Positions 31,605 to 34,764 of a DNA stretch of 34,764 bases are shown piece by piece. Below the pieces are notes generated by a model. It saw only the letters and a list, made by a program, of their open reading frames with translations. It searched no databases and was not told where the DNA came from. The position numbers and the translations under genes were made by a program. Within the stretch, counting starts at the first letter, position 1; each line of letters begins with the position of its first letter. The stretch comes from a virus: positions 1 through 34,764 of the IMG/VR virus record IMGVR_UViG_3300021964_000238, one strand, 5' to 3'.

Positions 31605-31861
31605 TGGGTCTCACAGCACAACAAAAATCGCTTAAGAAGTGGACTAAACAAAAGTGGCGTACTAAAAGTGGTAAACCTTCTATGCAAGGACCGCTTGCTA
31701 CAGGTGAACGCTATATGCCAGCTAAAGCAGTTAAGTCGCTTACTGCAGCCGAACACGCTGCAACTACAAAGAAAAAGCGAGAAGGTACTGCTAAAGGTAA
31801 ACAATTTGTTGCAAATACAAAAAGTGCTAAAAAGAAAATAAAAAAGGCAAGACAGTCATGA
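31604..31861 (+). CDS. Small very basic conserved phage protein
   Basis: 85 aa. Pattern LKKWTKQKWRTKSGKPS, GERYMPAKAVKSLT, KKKREGTAKGKQFV, then a Lys-rich tail; this matches a short conserved domain of unknown function (I believe DUF5872) found in phages and giant viruses. Highly basic, probably DNA binding, perhaps packaged. Its stop overlaps the holin-like ATG (ATGA). Confidence 0.75.
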   Translation: MGLTAQQKSLKKWTKQKWRTKSGKPSMQGPLATGERYMPAKAVKSLTAAEHAATTKKKREGTAKGKQFVANTKSAKKKIKKARQS

Positions 31862-32064
31862 GTGTAGAAGCTTTTCTTAAATGGAAAATACTTCCAAGGT
31901 TTATGATGCTTATAAGCACTTTGATGTCTTGGAGATGTGCTGAGTGGTTTATGGACTTAGCTGAGCCTACAGCTAGTCAATCAGCTTTTGTCAGTGTAGT
32001 AATGGGTGTTATGACAGGTGTGTTCGGAATATGGATGGGACATGAAAATAAAGATTTGAGGTAA
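31858..32064 (+). CDS. Putative holin, two membrane segments
   Basis: 68 aa. Two hydrophobic segments at about 11-31 and 43-61 separated by a short polar turn (DLAEPTASQ), with a charged end (GHENKDLR). Size, topology and place in the late block fit a small class II-like holin that opens the inner membrane at lysis. The central WRCAEWFM and WMGHE elements recur in small phage membrane proteins of this kind. No antiholin seen. Confidence 0.6.
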   Translation: MSVEAFLKWKILPRFMMLISTLMSWRCAEWFMDLAEPTASQSAFVSVVMGVMTGVFGIWMGHENKDLR

Positions 32065-32069
32065 TTAAT

Positions 32070-32465
32070 ATGCCTAAGTTAAACGACAATACAGAAGTTG
32101 CGCTTCCCTTGCGTAATATAATTAGTATGATAGCTGCAGCCAGTGTTGCTACTTGGGCTTATTTTGGCATTATAGAAAGACTTAATCAAATAGAAACAAG
32201 TATAACTATGATGAAGTCTGACTTAAATCAAAACACTGAATTTCGTATTAAATGGCCTCGTGGAGAAATGGGTTCGCTTCCTGCAGATAGTGAACAGTTT
32301 ATGCTAATAGAGCATATTGCAGGTGAGCTAGAAACCTTAGCTACTGAAATAGAAGAAGGACGTGCGCCATACGATCAACAACAAAAACTAACACTTGAGT
32401 TTTATGAAAAAAGAATTTCTACATTAGAGGCACATATAGAAAAATTACGTAATGGAGATCACTAA
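32070..32465 (+). CDS. Membrane-anchored coiled-coil protein, possible inner-membrane spanin
   Basis: 131 aa. One membrane segment at about 16-36, then a long helical, charged region with heptad character (IERLNQIETSITMMKSD; TLEFYEKRISTLEAHIEKL). This topology fits an i-spanin (Rz-like), which spans the periplasm to fuse membranes at the end of lysis, and the gene follows the putative holin by 5 bases. A structural accessory role is possible. Its stop overlaps the next ATG (TAATG). Confidence 0.5.
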   Translation: MPKLNDNTEVALPLRNIISMIAAASVATWAYFGIIERLNQIETSITMMKSDLNQNTEFRIKWPRGEMGSLPADSEQFMLIEHIAGELETLATEIEEGRAPYDQQQKLTLEFYEKRISTLEAHIEKLRNGDH

Positions 32466-32698
32466 TGGTAGAGACACTCTTTGTTTTATTTCTCATAATT
32501 GGTAGAGAACCAATTGAGTGGACTCCACATGCAACCCTATCAGAATGTCTTAGTGTAAAACGAAAAATTGAACGTAATGTAGGACGACAGGCATCAAATA
32601 GATACGCCTGTAAAGAACGCACTGTACAATTAAACAAAGATTATGTTATAACAAAGTTTGTTACGGAGAGTGGTAATGAGTATAAAGAAGGGAAATGA
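32465..32698 (+). CDS. Small exported or membrane-anchored protein with a Cys pair
   Basis: 77 aa. The first 13 residues are hydrophobic (ETLFVLFLIIG), like a short signal or anchor; the rest is polar and basic with two Cys (CLSVKRK and YACKE) that could form a disulfide in the periplasm. No lipobox, so it is not a standard outer-membrane spanin. It may belong to the lysis cassette or exclude other phages. Overlaps the next gene by 23 bases. Confidence 0.55.
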   Translation: MVETLFVLFLIIGREPIEWTPHATLSECLSVKRKIERNVGRQASNRYACKERTVQLNKDYVITKFVTESGNEYKEGK

Positions 32699-32951
32699 AA
32701 CGTTTAGTGGCTACAATAAGCCTAAACGCACTCCAAACCATCCTACCAAAAGTCATGCAGTGCTTGCCCGTAGTGGTGGTAAAGAAAAACTTATTCGCTT
32801 CGGATCACAAGGTGTAAGTGGAAGCCCAAAGAAAAAGAACGAGTCAGAGAGTTATAGAAAGCGCAGACAAGGCTGGAAAGCTCGTCATGCGACTAATATT
32901 GATAAAGGTCCAATGAGTGCAGCTTATTGGGCTAATAAGGTGAAATGGTGA
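32676..32951 (+). CDS. Small basic conserved phage protein
   Basis: 91 aa from the ATG at 32676 (GGAGAG upstream). Blocks KSHAVLARSGGKEKLIRFG, KKKNESESYRKRRQGWKARH and GPMSAAYWANKVKW are of a type repeated in many phage late regions. Positively charged, likely DNA or RNA binding and possibly virion-associated. Function unknown. Confidence 0.75.
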   Translation: MSIKKGNETFSGYNKPKRTPNHPTKSHAVLARSGGKEKLIRFGSQGVSGSPKKKNESESYRKRRQGWKARHATNIDKGPMSAAYWANKVKW

Positions 32952-33127
32952 TGAAGGGAGTTCCACATTATTTTAGGGATGGTACTTTACATAAAGGCAA
33001 TACTCATAAAATGCCTAATGGTAAATTACATAGTAATAAAAATCATACTAAAACATCAAAACCTCTTTATCACTTTAAAGAGCTTAGTGAACGAGCTAAA
33101 AAGAAAGCAAAAACCCAGGAGCGGTAA
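32945..33127 (+). CDS. Small His/Lys-rich phage protein
   Basis: 60 aa from the ATG at 32945 (58 aa if the ATG at 32951, which overlaps the upstream stop, is used). Pattern YFRDGTLHKGNTHKMPNGKLHSNKNHT has repeated Gly-x-Leu-His turns that resemble a two-repeat beta hairpin and are common in small phage proteins near the portal. Basic Lys-rich tail. Function unknown. Confidence 0.7.
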   Translation: MVMKGVPHYFRDGTLHKGNTHKMPNGKLHSNKNHTKTSKPLYHFKELSERAKKKAKTQER

Positions 33128-33268
33128 ATGTTACGTTATATACAACAGCCTAAAGAAGGCAAAGAGGCTAAAAAGAAGGAACGAAAGATTCCTTTGAGTC
33201 AGCCAGGAAAATATAATCAAAAGGCTATGGAGTCAGCTAAGCCTATCTACGGACAGGGGAAAATGTAA
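33128..33268 (+). CDS. 46-residue basic protein before the portal
   Basis: Begins MLRYIQQPKEGKE and continues Lys-rich with a Pro/Gly-containing end. It starts directly after the stop upstream and its stop overlaps the portal ATG (TAATG at 33266-33270). Such coupling supports expression. No family recognised. Confidence 0.6.
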   Translation: MLRYIQQPKEGKEAKKKERKIPLSQPGKYNQKAMESAKPIYGQGKM

Positions 33269-34764
33269 TGGCACATAGTGGTTATAAAGAAGCAGTAACA
33301 GATGAACAATTAGCGGCTCTTATTGAAACAGGTATTTCAAATAGTGTAGGTGATTGGCTTAACAGTAGCGATCTTACTCATGAACGCTTGAAGGCAACCT
33401 ATGAATTTGCTGGAGTACCGCATGCACATTTAGTGCCTCAAGGTGTTAGCACTATTGTTGATACGAGTACTACTGAAGTTGTAGAAGCGTACACCGCTGT
33501 ATTATCAGACTTATTTTTGTCTAACAACAAACTAGCTAGGTTTGTACCTTATGATGACAGTCCAGGCGCTTTTAAAGCTGCAAAGGACGCTTCAAGGCTA
33601 GTAAACTATTGTATATTTAAAAAGAACAAAGGATGGGAACTCCTCCAGACTTGGATGAAGTCTTCTCTTTTGTGGAAAAACGCTATTATTCGCTGGGACT
33701 ATGTCGAGGAATATGATTACGCTATTGAAGAATACGAAACAATAGATGAAGCAAAACTTGACGAGATACTTGCGGATGAAAATTATGAAATCGTCAACGA
33801 GCTAACGCTCGATACAAGTAGTGAAATGATCCAATATGTAGATGTACGTTTGCGTAAACGGATTGATAAAAGTAGAATTAGACTAGAGTGTATTCCACCT
33901 GAGTCTTTTAGAATCAGTAATGATGCCAAAGATATTGAAGATGCCTCTTATGTAGGAATCCAAATGGAAATGACTAAGTCTGACTTGCGTAAATATTACC
34001 CTGAATGGGCTGATGATATCGATAGTGATACATGGGCTCAATTAGGAGTTGATGGTAATTGGCTTGGTAATAGTCCTTACAGTGAAGAAATTGCAGCTAG
34101 AAAAGAAGTAGTAGGTCAAACTTACTGGCAAGGAATGGCTAACGAAGGTATATACCCTTTAGAAGCTAATACAGAAGTAACTGTAACAGAGTCATGGATC
34201 AGAGTAGATAGAGACGGAGATGGTATTGCTGAATTAAAGCACATCATAACAGCAGGAGATAACATTCTTTGGGAAGAAGATTGTGACATGATTCCGCTTG
34301 CCTCTATTGTACCAATTGATATTCCACACGAGTTTTATGGTTTGTCTATGGCAGACTTCACTCGGAGTAGTACTTTGGCAAGCACAGCTATTTTAAGAGG
34401 TTTTGTAGAAAATACGTACTTGACTAACTATAGTCCTAAGTTGGCAGATCCTAATGTAGTTGATTTTAGTGCGCTTCAAAACATGAAGCCAAAACAAATT
34501 ATTCCTACTAATGGTAATCCAACAGGAGCAGTGCAAGCGCTTTCTCCAGAGACTATTTCTACAGGAACAGTTCCGTTGCTTGAACACTTACAACTTATTA
34601 AGGAACAAGCAACTGGTATGTCGAAAGCCGCACAAGGTCTTAACGACACGCTTTATGTTTCAGGTAACTCTGAGCAGAAATTGAGTGCAGTTCAATCTGC
34701 AGCTCAAAAAAGAATCCAGCATATCGCGCGTAGATTTGCGGAGACTGGGTTCAAGCGGCTTATT
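33268..34764 (+). CDS. Portal protein, 3' end cut by the window
   Basis: 499 codons visible, open to the last base. Features of podovirus-type portal proteins: an N-terminal helical clip region, WIRVDRDGDGIAELKHI (a strand pair before the stem), PHEFYGLSMADFTRSSTLASTAILRGF, typical of portal stem helices, and the basic end RIQHIARRFAETGFKRL. Portals form the 12-fold ring at the DNA vertex, hold the terminase during packaging and the ejection proteins in the head. GGGG/AAAATGTA before the ATG and the TAATG overlap mark the start. Confidence 0.9.
   Translation, partial: MAHSGYKEAVTDEQLAALIETGISNSVGDWLNSSDLTHERLKATYEFAGVPHAHLVPQGVSTIVDTSTTEVVEAYTAVLSDLFLSNNKLARFVPYDDSPGAFKAAKDASRLVNYCIFKKNKGWELLQTWMKSSLLWKNAIIRWDYVEEYDYAIEEYETIDEAKLDEILADENYEIVNELTLDTSSEMIQYVDVRLRKRIDKSRIRLECIPPESFRISNDAKDIEDASYVGIQMEMTKSDLRKYYPEWADDIDSDTWAQLGVDGNWLGNSPYSEEIAARKEVVGQTYWQGMANEGIYPLEANTEVTVTESWIRVDRDGDGIAELKHIITAGDNILWEEDCDMIPLASIVPIDIPHEFYGLSMADFTRSSTLASTAILRGFVENTYLTNYSPKLADPNVVDFSALQNMKPKQIIPTNGNPTGAVQALSPETISTGTVPLLEHLQLIKEQATGMSKAAQGLNDTLYVSGNSEQKLSAVQSAAQKRIQHIARRFAETGFKRLI

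Noticed and set aside
1-34764. Lysogeny module or attachment site
   Set aside because: No integrase, excisionase, repressor or direct-repeat att pair is visible; the gene set is that of a lytic phage, within the limits of an incomplete genome.

Overview
This window looks like part of the genome of a lytic, podovirus-type tailed phage with an AT-rich genome. It encodes a T7-style replication set, a single-subunit RNA polymerase, very large internal virion (ejection) proteins, a terminase and a portal. There are no integrase, repressor, tRNA or host genes. The small basic proteins beside the terminase are of kinds common in aquatic bacteriophages, but the sequence alone does not identify the host. 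Both ends cut through virion genes (an ejection-type protein at the left, the portal at the right), so the window is an incomplete genome; capsid, tail-tube and fibre genes are not in it.

Layout. (1) 1-13714, rightward: virion and ejection genes. They include a 1388-aa protein with an intact GH24 lysozyme domain, a 1452-aa protein with a staphylococcal-nuclease-like N-terminus, and a 1211-aa protein that carries the T/DxxGR-like, A, B and C motifs of single-subunit RNA polymerases. I read the last as a candidate virion-packaged RNA polymerase comparable to that of phage N4. (2) 13725-13765: a strong bidirectional terminator between converging operons. (3) 13770-28971, leftward: early and replication genes. 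The distal half holds a short T7-like RNA polymerase, dCMP deaminase, primase-helicase, GIY-YIG nuclease, 5'-3' exonuclease and family A DNA polymerase. The proximal half is a long string of small genes with two paralogous single-stranded-DNA-binding proteins, a deoxyribosyltransferase-like enzyme and a DUF3310-type protein. (4) 28972-29189: divergent control region with a UUCG-loop terminator facing left and a T7-like promoter candidate facing right. (5) 29190-34764, rightward: large terminase, probable small terminase, a 230-base non-coding stretch with strong RNA structure, small basic proteins, a putative lysis cassette and the start of the portal.

The genes suggest this programme: a polymerase entering with the DNA and/or the host enzyme reads the early leftward genes; these make the replisome, nucleotide-metabolism enzymes and the second phage polymerase; that polymerase then reads the rightward late genes from T7-like promoters. 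Genes are packed with short overlaps, and the stop/start overlap TAATG recurs at least eleven times. The items most worth following are the second RNA polymerase in the virion block, the structured RNA beside the terminase, the 3-base-loop hairpin/promoter-like motif family, the repeat-rich control region at 26453-26658, and several very small genes that simple gene calling would miss, including a 24-residue membrane peptide and a membrane protein that may start at ATC.
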